From contig NZ_JUHB01000001.1 of NCBI RefSeq assembly GCF_000799565.1, positions 62,001 to 126,000 of the forward strand: a DNA stretch of 64,000 bases, given 5' to 3'. A model generated the notes under the pieces. The model saw only the letters and a program-made list of their open reading frames with translations, was not told the DNA's origin and ran no database searches. The stretch is from Cellulophaga sp. Hel_I_12 (lineage in GTDB: Bacteria; Bacteroidota; Bacteroidia; Flavobacteriales; Flavobacteriaceae). A program made the translations under genes and the position numbers. Numbering within the stretch: the first letter of the stretch is position 1; each line of letters begins with the position of its first letter. Of the stretch, positions 1 through 7,718 are shown piece after piece.

Positions 1-400
1 TGTCGCCAAATGGCACTTCTCCAAAATTAGCTTCGTAAGTTTTTTTTGAATAGGTGTCCCATTCGCTTGTAAAAACACACTTTCCACCGTTATTTTGGTA
101 AGCCATTCTTAATCCGCCAATTCCTGCGAAAAGGTCGATGAACTTAAATTTAGGTTCTGTTTGTGGTGGAAAAGGAATGTCCCATTTTATTGGTAAATAA
201 TATTGAAAATCAGGTTCTTCAACTATGTTTAATTTTTCGTGCAGTTCAGTCAAATATTCCTTTGCGGTTGGCTGAAAATATTGGGAAACACCATTTTTGT
301 GATTTTGAAAATAGTGTGTTAAATGAGCTAAATCGTTGTCGGTTTTTTTGTCAACAACAATTTGAAGTTTGTCCTTTATTTTTGAATATCGTTTGTCCAT
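1..400 (-). CDS. DNA (cytosine-5-)methyltransferase, N-terminal part (cut by left edge)
   Basis: Open reading frame running off the left edge; the first 133 residues are visible from an ATG at 398-400. Residues about 85-96 read FIDLFAGIGGLR, the SAM-binding motif I of C5 DNA methyltransferases, followed by a Gly/Cys segment and FTSEWD, which fits motif II. The PCQ loop with the catalytic cysteine would lie outside the window. About 80 residues precede motif I, a longer N-terminal extension than in many family members. It is the cargo of the outermost visible cassette (C8); its cassette boundary is at 626-628, leaving an unusually long leader of about 220 bp. Whether it is part of a restriction-modification system cannot be seen here. 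Family assignment is firm; function as an intact enzyme is unproven because most of the gene is missing. Confidence 0.85.
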   Translation of the reverse strand, partial: MDKRYSKIKDKLQIVVDKKTDNDLAHLTHYFQNHKNGVSQYFQPTAKEYLTELHEKLNIVEEPDFQYYLPIKWDIPFPPQTEPKFKFIDLFAGIGGLRMAYQNNGGKCVFTSEWDTYSKKTYEANFGEVPFGD

Positions 401-621
401 AGTTATCTGTAAAGAACGTAAAAATTAGCCTAAAATTCACGGTTTTGCTTTCAAATTCTTAACAATCTTGTTAACGTGATTTCGAGCGCAAAGGCGAAAA
501 CAGCTCTTTTATTTTTTTGAGCGTTGGCTTTAAGCGTTGGGAAAAAAATGAATGTGCTGTTTCTGCGGCTGGCTTTTCCGATGGATTTTTAATTCAAGTC
601 CGGATTTTTTTTTCAGCTTGT
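401..621. other. Long leader of cassette C8, possible attC remnant
   Basis: No gene is seen between the methyltransferase start and the cassette boundary at 626-628. A GTTAACG at about 470-477 resembles the boundary side of the attC sites. Short inverted segments (GAAAACAGC near 497 and GCTGTTTC near 555) suggest a decayed palindrome. The own-end pairing seen in the other cassettes could not be found here, so a lost or fused cassette is only a possibility. Confidence 0.3.
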
Positions 622-822
622 GGCTAACGTCTCGTATATGAAAAGTAGCGCTGAAAATAAGCGATAACTTTTTGGATGAACACAAGCCGAATTTTTAAAT
701 TTTACTATTTATTTTATTTTTGGAAATTTGTCAAATTTAAAAATTTGGCGACTTTCCAAAAATGCCCAAGCCTTCCTGTTAGCAACGACTTGCGCTATTT
801 TTTATATACATTGTTACCACAC
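622..822 (-). repeat. attC-like site of cassette C7
   Basis: Imperfect palindrome of about 200 bp. The outer arms (622-655 and 791-822) pair through GTATATGAAAAGTAGCGC and the reverse complement of GCGCTATTTTTTATATAC. An inner arm pair is built on AATTTTTAAATTT and AAATTTAAAAATT. Cores are AAC at 626-628 and GTT at 813-815. It lies 11 bp after the stop codon of the 117-residue membrane protein. Confidence 0.8.
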
Positions 823-833
823 GTTTTTCTGCG

Positions 834-1187
834 TTACAATATCAGATTTTCCAATTGATTGCGAATTGAAAATAAAAATAATACAATTAAAAGTGTAATC
901 AGATTAGTTTTGAATTTCACATATTCTTGTTTTCGGTATTCCTTAATTATTAAATAGATTAAAATTCCGCCAACGATTAACATTGGAAGATAATTTATTA
1001 TTAAATCAACATACCACAATTCCGCTATTCTACTTGAGCCTGCACCTGAACCATATAAAAGAAAAAAAGCAATAATCTCAATCAGAAACAAAAGGATAAT
1101 CATTGTAAAAAATATTAATGACCTAATTCCAATACCGAAATAATTGGTTTTTACATTAAAAAAATCGGCGATTTTAAATTCAGTCAT
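834..1187 (-). CDS. Small three-helix membrane protein, cassette C7
   Basis: 117 residues with three predicted membrane helices (about 22-46, 62-80 and 92-108) joined by short charged loops. No recognised domain. The start ATG overlaps the 3' end of the upstream secreted-protein gene by 8 bp, so the two are probably translated together and travel as one cassette. The stop codon is followed almost at once by the attC palindrome. The function is unknown; the pairing of an exported protein with a small membrane protein could mean a joint envelope role, which is inference only. Confidence 0.7.
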   Translation of the reverse strand: MTEFKIADFFNVKTNYFGIGIRSLIFFTMIILLFLIEIIAFFLLYGSGAGSSRIAELWYVDLIINYLPMLIVGGILIYLIIKEYRKQEYVKFKTNLITLLIVLFLFSIRNQLENLIL

Positions 1188-1614
1188 TTTTAATATTATA
1201 ATCCAACCAATATTTTGCCATTGTCAACATTTCGTTCGTAAACATATTATTCAGCTCTAACTTTTCGAAATAAGTACAACCTGAACAAACAGAAACTAAT
1301 TCAGATGATCGTTTAATTCCTGCAATCAAATTTAATTCCGTTTGGTTAAGATTATATTTCCCAATTTCAGTCAGTTTTTCCAGAATGATTACAGACATAT
1401 ATTTTTCCGCCGTATTTTCCGAACTCAACTTTTTCGAAATCCATTTATAGTTTTCGCTTTTAATTTTTTTCGCAAACTTTTCAACCGTTTTAGATTCGCT
1501 ACCCTCAAAGTAGCAAGCAAACCCAACCATTTCATTTTTATCCACGTTGTCTTGAGCATTTAAAACGCTTAAAATTCCGATTAGAAATACTATAGTCAAT
1601 ATTTTAGTTCGCAT
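1180..1614 (-). CDS. Small exported protein, first gene of cassette C7
   Basis: About 144 residues from the ATG at 1612-1614; a TTG nine bases upstream is an alternative start, but the ATG has the A-rich leader GAGAAAA directly before it. Residues 1-20 form a signal peptide ending near LNAQ. The mature part has three cysteines, one pair in CSGCTYF that could bind a metal or form a disulfide, and is otherwise charged. No family recognised. It begins 11 bp inside the C7 boundary (AAC at 1633-1635), the tight leader typical of cassette genes, and overlaps the following membrane-protein gene by 8 bp. Confidence 0.65.
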   Translation of the reverse strand: MRTKILTIVFLIGILSVLNAQDNVDKNEMVGFACYFEGSESKTVEKFAKKIKSENYKWISKKLSSENTAEKYMSVIILEKLTEIGKYNLNQTELNLIAGIKRSSELVSVCSGCTYFEKLELNNMFTNEMLTMAKYWLDYNIKND

Positions 1615-1628
1615 TTTTCTCAAATGTG

Positions 1629-1829
1629 TGGTAACGGTCGAGTATATGAAAAGTAGCGCTGAAAAAGTGCGCTATCCATTCGGTTGTACTCGAGCCGAAT
1701 TTTTAAATTTTTCTATTTATCTTTCTTTTCTCAAATAGCCAAATTTAAAAATTTGGCGACCTCGAAAAAGTGCCCGAACCTTTGTGTTTGCAACTGCTCG
1801 CGCTATTTTTTATATACATTGTTGCCCAC
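1629..1829 (-). repeat. attC-like site of cassette C6
   Basis: Close relative of the C7 site: the same outer arm (GTATATGAAAAGTAGCGC against GCGCTATTTTTTATATAC) and the same inner AATTTTTAAATTT/AAATTTAAAAATT stem. Cores are AAC at 1633-1635 and GTT at 1821-1823. The inner end GTTGCCCAC (1821-1829) is the complement of the C6 5' end GTGGGCAAC (2551-2559). The last codons of the C6 gene lie inside this site. Confidence 0.8.
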
Positions 1830-2534
1830 AGGTTTTATCCGCGTCATTGTCCAATCTAAATCACGAAAATGAGGACTGCTTTCGTATTCTAATTCATAGA
1901 ATTTTAACCTTTCGAATGGTACAGGTTTTAATAATTTAAAATTAATATGCTGTAAGCGTTCAAATTTTTCTCTTTTTGGCAATTTAGGAATTATTTCACG
2001 AAGATTATTTAATATCTCTGGTGCCATCTGTCCGTTTTCCATTTCGAGTTCATCATCCTTAACACCATTTATTTCGATTAAAATTGGTTTTTGTTCGTAA
2101 TCCAAATATTGCTCAATTTTGAACAAGTTAAGTTCTTTTGGTAATTCAAAAAATTTATCCTTTTCCTTTATTAGTTTAAATATCCGAATGCAATATTCTA
2201 ATATCTCACTACCATACTTGTTTTTACACGCATAAATTGCTCCCTTTTCTCTTGTTAATGCAACATAAATTCCATCGTGGCGATAATTGAAATAAAAAGT
2301 TTTCCCATTTGGCATAGGAACAGCTAAATCAGTTTGGTTTGCCATTGCCAAAGTTGCATCTCTAACATTCAGATAATTTTGATTTTCCATTAAATCTTTT
2401 TCCGCGCGAGAGCTCAAATACTTTAATAAATCTAAATTTTTAAAATCAAAGTTTGGATTTATTCCGCCCAAACCATTTTCAATTATTGAATTAAGAAAAA
2501 TTGATGATGTTCCGTGATAATAATTAAAGGTCAT
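1803..2534 (-). CDS. ADP-ribosyltransferase-fold candidate, cassette C6
   Basis: 243 residues from the ATG at 2532-2534. A longer frame to 2651 would run through the neighbouring attC site and is rejected. The N-terminus reads YYHGTSSIFLNSIIENGL, and about 80 residues later DGIYVALTREKGAIYACK. This order (His-Gly-Thr, helix, Gly-Leu, then Gly-Ile-Tyr and an Ala/Tyr helix) is the pattern of PARP/RNA 2'-phosphotransferase folds, where His and Tyr hold NAD. A candidate third residue is a Glu in the 130-150 region, not assigned with confidence. No signal peptide, so it probably acts in the cytoplasm. The final residues PVGNNVYKK and the stop codon are encoded by the attC palindrome itself. The fold assignment is from motif pattern only. 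Confidence 0.55.
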   Translation of the reverse strand: MTFNYYHGTSSIFLNSIIENGLGGINPNFDFKNLDLLKYLSSRAEKDLMENQNYLNVRDATLAMANQTDLAVPMPNGKTFYFNYRHDGIYVALTREKGAIYACKNKYGSEILEYCIRIFKLIKEKDKFFELPKELNLFKIEQYLDYEQKPILIEINGVKDDELEMENGQMAPEILNNLREIIPKLPKREKFERLQHINFKLLKPVPFERLKFYELEYESSPHFRDLDWTMTRIKPVGNNVYKK

Positions 2535-2552
2535 TATTTTTTTCAAACTTGT

Positions 2553-2687
2553 GGGCAACGTTTTTGTGTATGGACCGTTGCGTGTTAATGCCCGCACCTT
2601 TCCAAGTACAAATCTACGTGAAAATTCCGCAGGAATTTTCCAGATGAGCACAGACCCAGCAATGGTTTATACACGGTGTTGTGGTTA
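2553..2687 (-). repeat. attC-like site of cassette C5, short type
   Basis: Shortest site in the array (about 135 bp) and of a different sequence type. Outer arms share GTGTAT and TTGC blocks (GTGTATGGACCGTTGC against the complement of GCAATGGTTTATACAC), with an inner GAAAATTCC/GGAATTTTC hairpin. Cores are AAC at 2557-2559 and GTT at 2678-2680. It lies 5 bp after the stop of the SMI1/KNR4 gene. Confidence 0.75.
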
Positions 2688-2692
2688 GTTTT

Positions 2693-3205
2693 TTATTCAG
2701 TTTCAAGTTGTTCATTTATAAATTCCAGAGTACTGTTAAAATAACTTTCTAAATTTTCAAATTCGTGTTCTCCAGGATACCAATTTGCAAATTTCCAATA
2801 TTTCCATTTTTCATTTGTTGAGTTTGGTGGAATTAAAAGAAAGTATTGTTCTTCATTAATTCCGCCAACAACTATGCTTTTTTCCAGTTGATTTCCAATA
2901 TCAGCTATTGAGTCAAGACTATAAGCTTCTATAATGAAACTGTCAATATTTTTCAGAAAGTCAATTTTGTCAATCGGCTCAAAAGTTGGTTCGATATCGT
3001 TTGGTGCAGAAAATCCGTTTGTAATGGATAAAAACAGTTTAAAGTCGGCTGGTAATTCAATTCCGAGTCTTTTTTCGGTCAGTTTTATTTCAGTTTCCGA
3101 CGCTGGTTTAGTTCCTAACCATTTATTTTCAGTCTGCATTTGAGTAAACTCGAAATCAGCTAATTCAATCGCTTTCTCTGATATTTGTTTTAGTAGACTG
3201 TTCAT
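2693..3205 (-). CDS. SMI1/KNR4 (SUKH) family protein, cassette C5
   Basis: 170 residues, no signal peptide. After a helical N-terminus come ASETEIKLTEKRLGIELP and LFLSITNGF, the characteristic helix and strand of SMI1/KNR4 proteins, and later a FANWYPG segment. Bacterial members of this superfamily are frequent immunity proteins against polymorphic or contact-dependent toxins; here no toxin shares the cassette. The start ATG lies 19 bp inside the cassette boundary (AAC at 3222-3224). An immunity role is plausible from the family but not shown by context; the ADP-ribosyltransferase candidate lies in the next cassette downstream. Confidence 0.8.
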   Translation of the reverse strand: MNSLLKQISEKAIELADFEFTQMQTENKWLGTKPASETEIKLTEKRLGIELPADFKLFLSITNGFSAPNDIEPTFEPIDKIDFLKNIDSFIIEAYSLDSIADIGNQLEKSIVVGGINEEQYFLLIPPNSTNEKWKYWKFANWYPGEHEFENLESYFNSTLEFINEQLETE

Positions 3206-3217
3206 TTTTTAAATTAA

Positions 3218-3419
3218 CCACAACGGTCTAGTATAAGAAAAGTAGGGCAATTTTAAGCGATACTTTTCGGATTAAGCTAAAGCCGAATTTTTAAATTTTA
3301 TTAATTAACTTTTCTTCTTTTAATTATACCAAATTTAAAAATTTGGCGACTTTGCAAATACACACAGACCTTTCGATTAAGCACTTTTTGCCCTATTTTT
3401 TTTATACATTGTTACCTGC
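3218..3419 (-). repeat. attC-like site of cassette C4
   Basis: About 202 bp, same family as the C6 and C7 sites. Outer arms are GTATAAGAAAAGTAGGGCAA against the complement of TTGCCCTATTTTTTTTATAC; the inner AATTTTTAAATTT/AAATTTAAAAATT stem is present. Cores are AAC at 3222-3224 and GTT at 3411-3413. The stop codon of the hydrolase gene follows within 6 bp. Confidence 0.8.
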
Positions 3420-3424
3420 TGGCT

Positions 3425-4957
3425 TTATTTCCGAAGTTGCTTTAATCTATCAATTGCATTTTGATTTTCGGGATTTAATTCCAATGACTTTTTGTAATTG
3501 GAAATAGCATTTTCAAAATCATTATTGTAGTAAAAACCTTCGGCTAAACTATCATATAGATTTGCTGATTTTGGATAAATATGTAAAGCTAATAAAAAGA
3601 CATTAACACCTTGTTCTAATTTTTCAGGATTAAATGACAATCGTAAACCTAGTGTGTTTAGCATACCTTCTTGAAGTTCAAGATTTGGATATTTGGTAAG
3701 CGTTCTTTTATACAGCGAGATTAAATCCTGATAACCTTGATTGAATGCTAAATCGTTAAAATCTTTATAATCGAACTCCTTTTTTACGGCTTGTTTCATT
3801 TTTTTTGAAATCAAAGATTCAGAAAAGCCATTTTTAACAGGACTATTTTCAATAAACTCCTTTGCATTTTCTTCATTTTTTAAAGTCGCATTTAAAAACT
3901 GTAAGGTATGTTCAGACATTAGTTTATAGGAAACCATAATTTTATCATCGCTTTTGTCTTGTCTCTTATCTCTGTTGGCAAATAAAACACCGAAAGAACT
4001 AAAATAGGAATGAGTTAGGTCGTGGAATCTATAACTGTAAGCATTACTATATTTCAATGAGTCATTTAATTGAAATTTGTAATTTAATTCGGCCGGAATT
4101 TTATCGCTCTTTAGGACTTCTTCTGGAATTTCTTTTTGAGCAAAATGAATATATGGAATAGCAAATTTGTCTAAATTAAAATAGGGTGATTTTTCCAATA
4201 CAGCGTAATTATATCTTTCAGTTCCATCTAAACTTACAATTGCGTTTATGTTCTTATGTTTCATTACAGTTATAGCATTGGAAAGTCCACCAAAGCTAAA
4301 TCCCATAAGTGCTATATTATTAAGGTCTGCATTTTTGTATTTACTAATTTCTTTCAAAAGAAATTCTACATCTCTGGATTGTGTTTCCATATCTTTTGTA
4401 CTTCCGCCTTCTAACCACCTTGTTTCTGTTCCTCTTGAAGGACTTGATATAACTACAAAACCATTGCTGGCTAAATACTCGAATAATGCAAAATTTTCAA
4501 TTGATGATGCTTGGTAACTGGGTGCATATACAATGACAGGAAATTTTCCATTTAAAGGAATTGAATTGGAAAAAGCAGTTACTTTCTCAGAAAGATGTGC
4601 TTTGTTTTGAGGTGTATTCCATAAATAGGGAAACCAATCAAGTAGAAAGTCATTCGGCAAGTTTTTCCATTCCTCTTCTTCTTTTAAGATTTCCAAATAA
4701 TCTAAAACACTTAATTCTGTAGATATTCCCTCTTGAAATTCAGTAGGATACCATAAACTTATTGAAATAGGTCTGTTTATAAGTTGGTTGTTAAATTCAT
4801 TATGGATACTATAGGTTCTTGTACTATCAACTGCTGTATAATGCTCAAATCCAACTTTGTATTTTCCGTTATTCAGGTTTATTTCTTCTAACGAAGTCTG
4901 TCCTTTTACAGTTGATATTTGAAATAGTACTATGGTAATTATAATTGTTAGTCGCAT
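3425..4957 (-). CDS. Exported alpha/beta-hydrolase with C-terminal TPR repeats, cassette C4
   Basis: 510 residues from the ATG at 4955-4957; a GTG at 4976-4978 would add seven residues, but the ATG has an A-rich leader and gives a clean signal peptide (to about residue 20, TVKGQ). The middle holds the platelet-activating-factor acetylhydrolase/dienelactone-hydrolase type pattern: PVIVYAPSYQASS, the nucleophile elbow MGFSFGGLS (G-x-S-x-G), and a later HDLTHSYF that may supply the His. The last 100 residues contain TPR-like helices (DSLAEGFYYNNDFENAISNY). It probably cleaves esters or acts as a carboxylic ester hydrolase in the periplasm; the substrate is unknown. At about 1.5 kb it is by far the largest complete cargo gene in the array. 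Confidence 0.75.
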   Translation of the reverse strand: MRLTIIITIVLFQISTVKGQTSLEEINLNNGKYKVGFEHYTAVDSTRTYSIHNEFNNQLINRPISISLWYPTEFQEGISTELSVLDYLEILKEEEEWKNLPNDFLLDWFPYLWNTPQNKAHLSEKVTAFSNSIPLNGKFPVIVYAPSYQASSIENFALFEYLASNGFVVISSPSRGTETRWLEGGSTKDMETQSRDVEFLLKEISKYKNADLNNIALMGFSFGGLSNAITVMKHKNINAIVSLDGTERYNYAVLEKSPYFNLDKFAIPYIHFAQKEIPEEVLKSDKIPAELNYKFQLNDSLKYSNAYSYRFHDLTHSYFSSFGVLFANRDKRQDKSDDKIMVSYKLMSEHTLQFLNATLKNEENAKEFIENSPVKNGFSESLISKKMKQAVKKEFDYKDFNDLAFNQGYQDLISLYKRTLTKYPNLELQEGMLNTLGLRLSFNPEKLEQGVNVFLLALHIYPKSANLYDSLAEGFYYNNDFENAISNYKKSLELNPENQNAIDRLKQLRK

Positions 4958-5028
4958 TATTTTAATTTTAGTGTCCACAGTATAGATGCGATATTTTGAT
5001 AATTGTTACAGGTGTTTTTTTTGCTTGC

Positions 5029-5224
5029 AGGTAACGTTTGGGCTATGATTAGTGCGGTGCAGAAATCCGACGGATTTCCAACTACGCACTAAGCAAAAGC
5101 AGTTTTTTTTGTTTTTATTTTTTATTTCAAAGCAAAATCAAACTGATTTTGCGGTCTTTATAAATATACACGAACCTAACTCAAAAAACCAAAGTCCGCA
5201 TTAATTATAGCCGTTGTTGTAAAC
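5029..5224 (-). repeat. attC-like site of cassette C3
   Basis: About 196 bp. Outer arms are GGGCTATGATTAGTGCGG against the complement of CCGCATTAATTATAGCC. It contains a GAAATCCGACGGATTTC hairpin and an AAGCAAAATCAAACTGATTT stem. Cores are AAC at 5033-5035 and GTT at 5216-5218. It is nearly identical over its whole length to the C2 site. Confidence 0.8.
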
Positions 5225-5226
5225 AG

Positions 5227-5718
5227 TTATTTTTTTATTTGTTTTAATTCAGTCAATCTTTTTTTATACATCTCAAAAATCACATTAGCATTCCATTCCT
5301 CGTCTTCTGTTTTTCCGTGTCCGAGAGATATAAGGGCAATTAACTTTCCATTTTCTGTATAGAATTCGCAATTCCAACTCATTTGCGTGATATGATTTTT
5401 CGGAATATAGTTTTCCGTTTCTTTTGCGTAAATCAAGTCGCCATTTTTCTCAAAATAGATTTCTTGATAATATGTGTCGCTTTTATGGGAATCAATTGTA
5501 ATAATTCGATTTCCGTTTTTCAGTTCACAAACATCCCAAAATTCCGTTTTTCCATTAAAGTCAGACACAGCATCAACACCAGTATAACATTCCGCCATAT
5601 TTTTTTCAAACTCTGCATTGATTTCCGAGCGTATTTTTTCTTCCTTTTCAGGTTGACTTTGAGCATTACAACTCAAAATTCCAAAAGTCAATATTAAAGT
5701 CAGAAGTGCGTTTTTCAT
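5227..5718 (-). CDS. Putative small lipoprotein, cassette C3
   Basis: 163 residues. A signal peptide of about 16 residues ends in GILSCNAQ, a plausible Bacteroidota lipobox with the acceptor Cys at position 17. The mature protein is mixed alpha/beta with repeated short strands (ITIDSHKSDTYYQEIYF, CEFYTENGKLIALISLG), suggesting a small beta-rich envelope protein. No family recognised. The start is 11 bp inside the cassette boundary (AAC at 5729-5731) and the stop directly follows the attC site. Confidence 0.65.
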   Translation of the reverse strand: MKNALLTLILTFGILSCNAQSQPEKEEKIRSEINAEFEKNMAECYTGVDAVSDFNGKTEFWDVCELKNGNRIITIDSHKSDTYYQEIYFEKNGDLIYAKETENYIPKNHITQMSWNCEFYTENGKLIALISLGHGKTEDEEWNANVIFEMYKKRLTELKQIKK

Positions 5719-5724
5719 AATTGT

Positions 5725-5921
5725 TTACAACGTTTGGGCTATGATTAGTGCGGTGCAGAAATCCGACGGATTTCCAACTACGCACTAAGCAAAAGCAGTT
5801 TGTTATGTTTTATTTTTTTATCTCAAAGCAAAATCAAACTGATTTTGCGGTCTTTATAAATATACACAAACCACTGAATTAAAAACCAAAGTCCGCATTA
5901 ATTATAGCCGTTGTTGTGTGT
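5725..5921 (-). repeat. attC-like site of cassette C2
   Basis: About 197 bp and almost a copy of the C3 site. Apart from the terminal bases matching the neighbouring cassettes, I see only small differences in the T-rich middle and in the 5870-5885 stretch. Cores are AAC at 5729-5731 and GTT at 5913-5915. Two adjacent, unrelated genes carrying near-identical sites suggest recent capture or local sequence homogenisation. Confidence 0.8.
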
Positions 5922-5923
5922 AG

Positions 5924-6526
5924 TTATTTATTAAACCCAACAGGACCTTTACCTTTTCCATTATTTATTAATTCTTTTTTTAAATTTTCGAATTCATCGG
6001 TCGTAATGATTTCTCTGTCTTTTAACCATGATAAATTCATTAATTGAGGTTCATATGGCATGTCAAAATCAAGAGTTCCATATTTTGATTTAAGGTATTT
6101 ACTTATTCTACTTGTTAACTCACTTAAAAACTCATCAAACTGTTTTTGATTTGGTTTGGCTTTTAAAATTTCAATATACCCATTGTTCAGAGTCGGAATT
6201 AATACCAAGTTTTTGGATTTCACATAGGTAATCATTGCACTAAACAACGTAACCATAAAAAGGAAAAGTCCAACACCAAACCATCCATCTCCCTTATAGT
6301 TCTCTGGATTAAATAGATTTATGATGAAAAATCCGCCAAAAATTAGCGTGATAATCAACATTATATTATCAGTCTTTTTTTGAAAAATAAGCTTATTGGT
6401 GTCGATTTCTTCATAAGGAATATTCAATTCTTCTGAGCTGGTTAAGTCAGATGATTTAATATTTAAATCTTTTTTATTCATTGTAAACTCTCTACGCAGG
6501 AAGAGTTTTCTTTGTAATAGAGTCAT
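5924..6526 (-). CDS. Membrane protein with SHOCT-like C-terminus, cassette C2
   Basis: Up to 200 residues. The first ATG (6524-6526) has an A-rich leader (AATTAAAAAAGAAT) and begins 21 bp inside the cassette boundary; an internal ATG at 6479-6481 (MNKKDLN) is a possible alternative start. Two predicted membrane helices lie at about 54-71 and 80-102. The C-terminal segment LSWLKDREIITTDEFENLKK is of the SHOCT type, a short helical motif found at the ends of many membrane proteins. It ends with a Gly/Lys-rich tail. No specific function can be assigned. Confidence 0.65.
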   Translation of the reverse strand: MTLLQRKLFLRREFTMNKKDLNIKSSDLTSSEELNIPYEEIDTNKLIFQKKTDNIMLIITLIFGGFFIINLFNPENYKGDGWFGVGLFLFMVTLFSAMITYVKSKNLVLIPTLNNGYIEILKAKPNQKQFDEFLSELTSRISKYLKSKYGTLDFDMPYEPQLMNLSWLKDREIITTDEFENLKKELINNGKGKGPVGFNK

Positions 6527-6542
6527 ATTCTTTTTTAATTAC

Positions 6543-6740
6543 ACACAACGTTTTAGCTATGAACAGTACGGGAGCAAACTAGCGTTTGCTTTCCGCCATG
6601 CACATAGCGAAATATTTGTGTTTTGTTTTTTCTTTTCCTGTCCAAAGCAAAATCTCAAAGATTTTGCGGTCTTCATAAAAATACGCAAACCTATCGATTA
6701 AGCCCTAAGCCCGTATTGTTTATAGGTTTTGTTGTACCAC
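6543..6740 (-). repeat. attC-like site of cassette C1
   Basis: About 198 bp. Outer arms are AGCTATGAACAGTACGGG against the complement of CCCGTATTGTTTATAGG. The inner part shares the AAAGCAAAATC...GATTTTGCGGTCTT block with the C2 and C3 sites. Cores are AAC at 6547-6549 and GTT at 6731-6733. It is the site closest to the integrase. Confidence 0.8.
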
Positions 6741-6746
6741 GTTTTT

Positions 6747-7664
6747 TTAAAATAAGTCAGGGTAACGTACTTTTAAAATACTGTCTTTTTTTTCTTTCAG
6801 TTCCAATGGAGGTAATCCAATCGAAATTCGGTTGCTATCCACCTTTTTAAGGTCATCTATCATACGGGCATATCCACCTCCTTGTGCATGATACGTTCCA
6901 TAAATTTGAGGCTCGTCATTATACAAATAATATTGGTCAATTATAGTACCTAATGTATTTGGCGAACAACTTCCGCTTTTGATAAATTCAGTTAGTTTTG
7001 GGACGAAGTATTTCATTCTGATGGAGTCAGGTGTATGTAATAACATCGTCGAAATATGCACAGATGTTTGGTCTATAGAATAACTTCCGATTACCGTTTC
7101 GTTTGGATATCCAAATTCATTGAATATCTCTATAATTCTATTGGTATTATAAGCATCAATTTTTTCTTGTTTCTTTATGTTTTTTTGAAAGTTACCATTT
7201 CGATATTTTTGGTCTTCGATTTTCATTTGCTTAATTTCTTCTCGAAGATCTAAATTTATTTTCGACAAAGCCACATTTCGTAAGTAATCATATTCAGAAA
7301 TCAATTTTTTTCCTTCTTCAGATGCGAATATTTTATCAAAATTTTCATTCTGCTGAAGCCATTTTATTTCATAACCTCGTTCGATTTGTTTTTTGATAAA
7401 TTCAATTGCTAATACACTCTTTCCTAAAATCGCACAAGTCTCTGCAAAATTTGCGAGTTCATTATACCCTTCTGTGTTTATCGGTTCACAAGAATTAAAA
7501 GCTTCTTGATACATTTCAAATGCTTTCTTGTAATTTTCAGTTTCAAATGCGATATCTGCTTGATAAAGATTCTGATAGTAGTTTGTAATGTAATCACATT
7601 CAGTTTTTGATTCTTTTTTGCAAGAAACGAGTGTAATAAATAGAATGATTATAAAATATTTCAT
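6747..7664 (-). CDS. Putative lipoprotein with TPR-like N-terminus, cassette C1
   Basis: 305 residues. The signal peptide ends in ITLVSCKK, a lipobox with Cys15. Residues 25-140 are helical and TPR-like (AFETENYKKAFEMYQEAF). The C-terminal half, with GYPNETVIGSYSIDQ, HISTMLLHTPDSIRMKYFVP and PQIYGTYHAQGGG, resembles the DUF6624 family of uncharacterised exported proteins; this is from memory of the family pattern. It is the first cassette after the integrase. An IS3 element sits 15 bp upstream of its start codon, separating it from the array boundary and from any upstream promoter, so its expression may now depend on the IS. Confidence 0.65.
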   Translation of the reverse strand: MKYFIIILFITLVSCKKESKTECDYITNYYQNLYQADIAFETENYKKAFEMYQEAFNSCEPINTEGYNELANFAETCAILGKSVLAIEFIKKQIERGYEIKWLQQNENFDKIFASEEGKKLISEYDYLRNVALSKINLDLREEIKQMKIEDQKYRNGNFQKNIKKQEKIDAYNTNRIIEIFNEFGYPNETVIGSYSIDQTSVHISTMLLHTPDSIRMKYFVPKLTEFIKSGSCSPNTLGTIIDQYYLYNDEPQIYGTYHAQGGGYARMIDDLKKVDSNRISIGLPPLELKEKKDSILKVRYPDLF

Positions 7665-7718
7665 TAGTTTTTTCTCAAATGTCTTGTCCTGAAATATGGC
7701 TACAGGTTAAAATTGATT

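Noticed and set aside
676..858. Open frame of 60 codons within the C7 attC site
   Set aside because: It covers only palindrome sequence and resembles a similar frame in the C6 site because the sites are repeats; no coding signal.
2535..2651. N-terminal extension of the C6 gene across the attC site of C5
   Set aside because: The extra 39 codons lie within the neighbouring cassette's palindrome and boundary; the ATG at 2532-2534 has its own leader and starts the conserved part.
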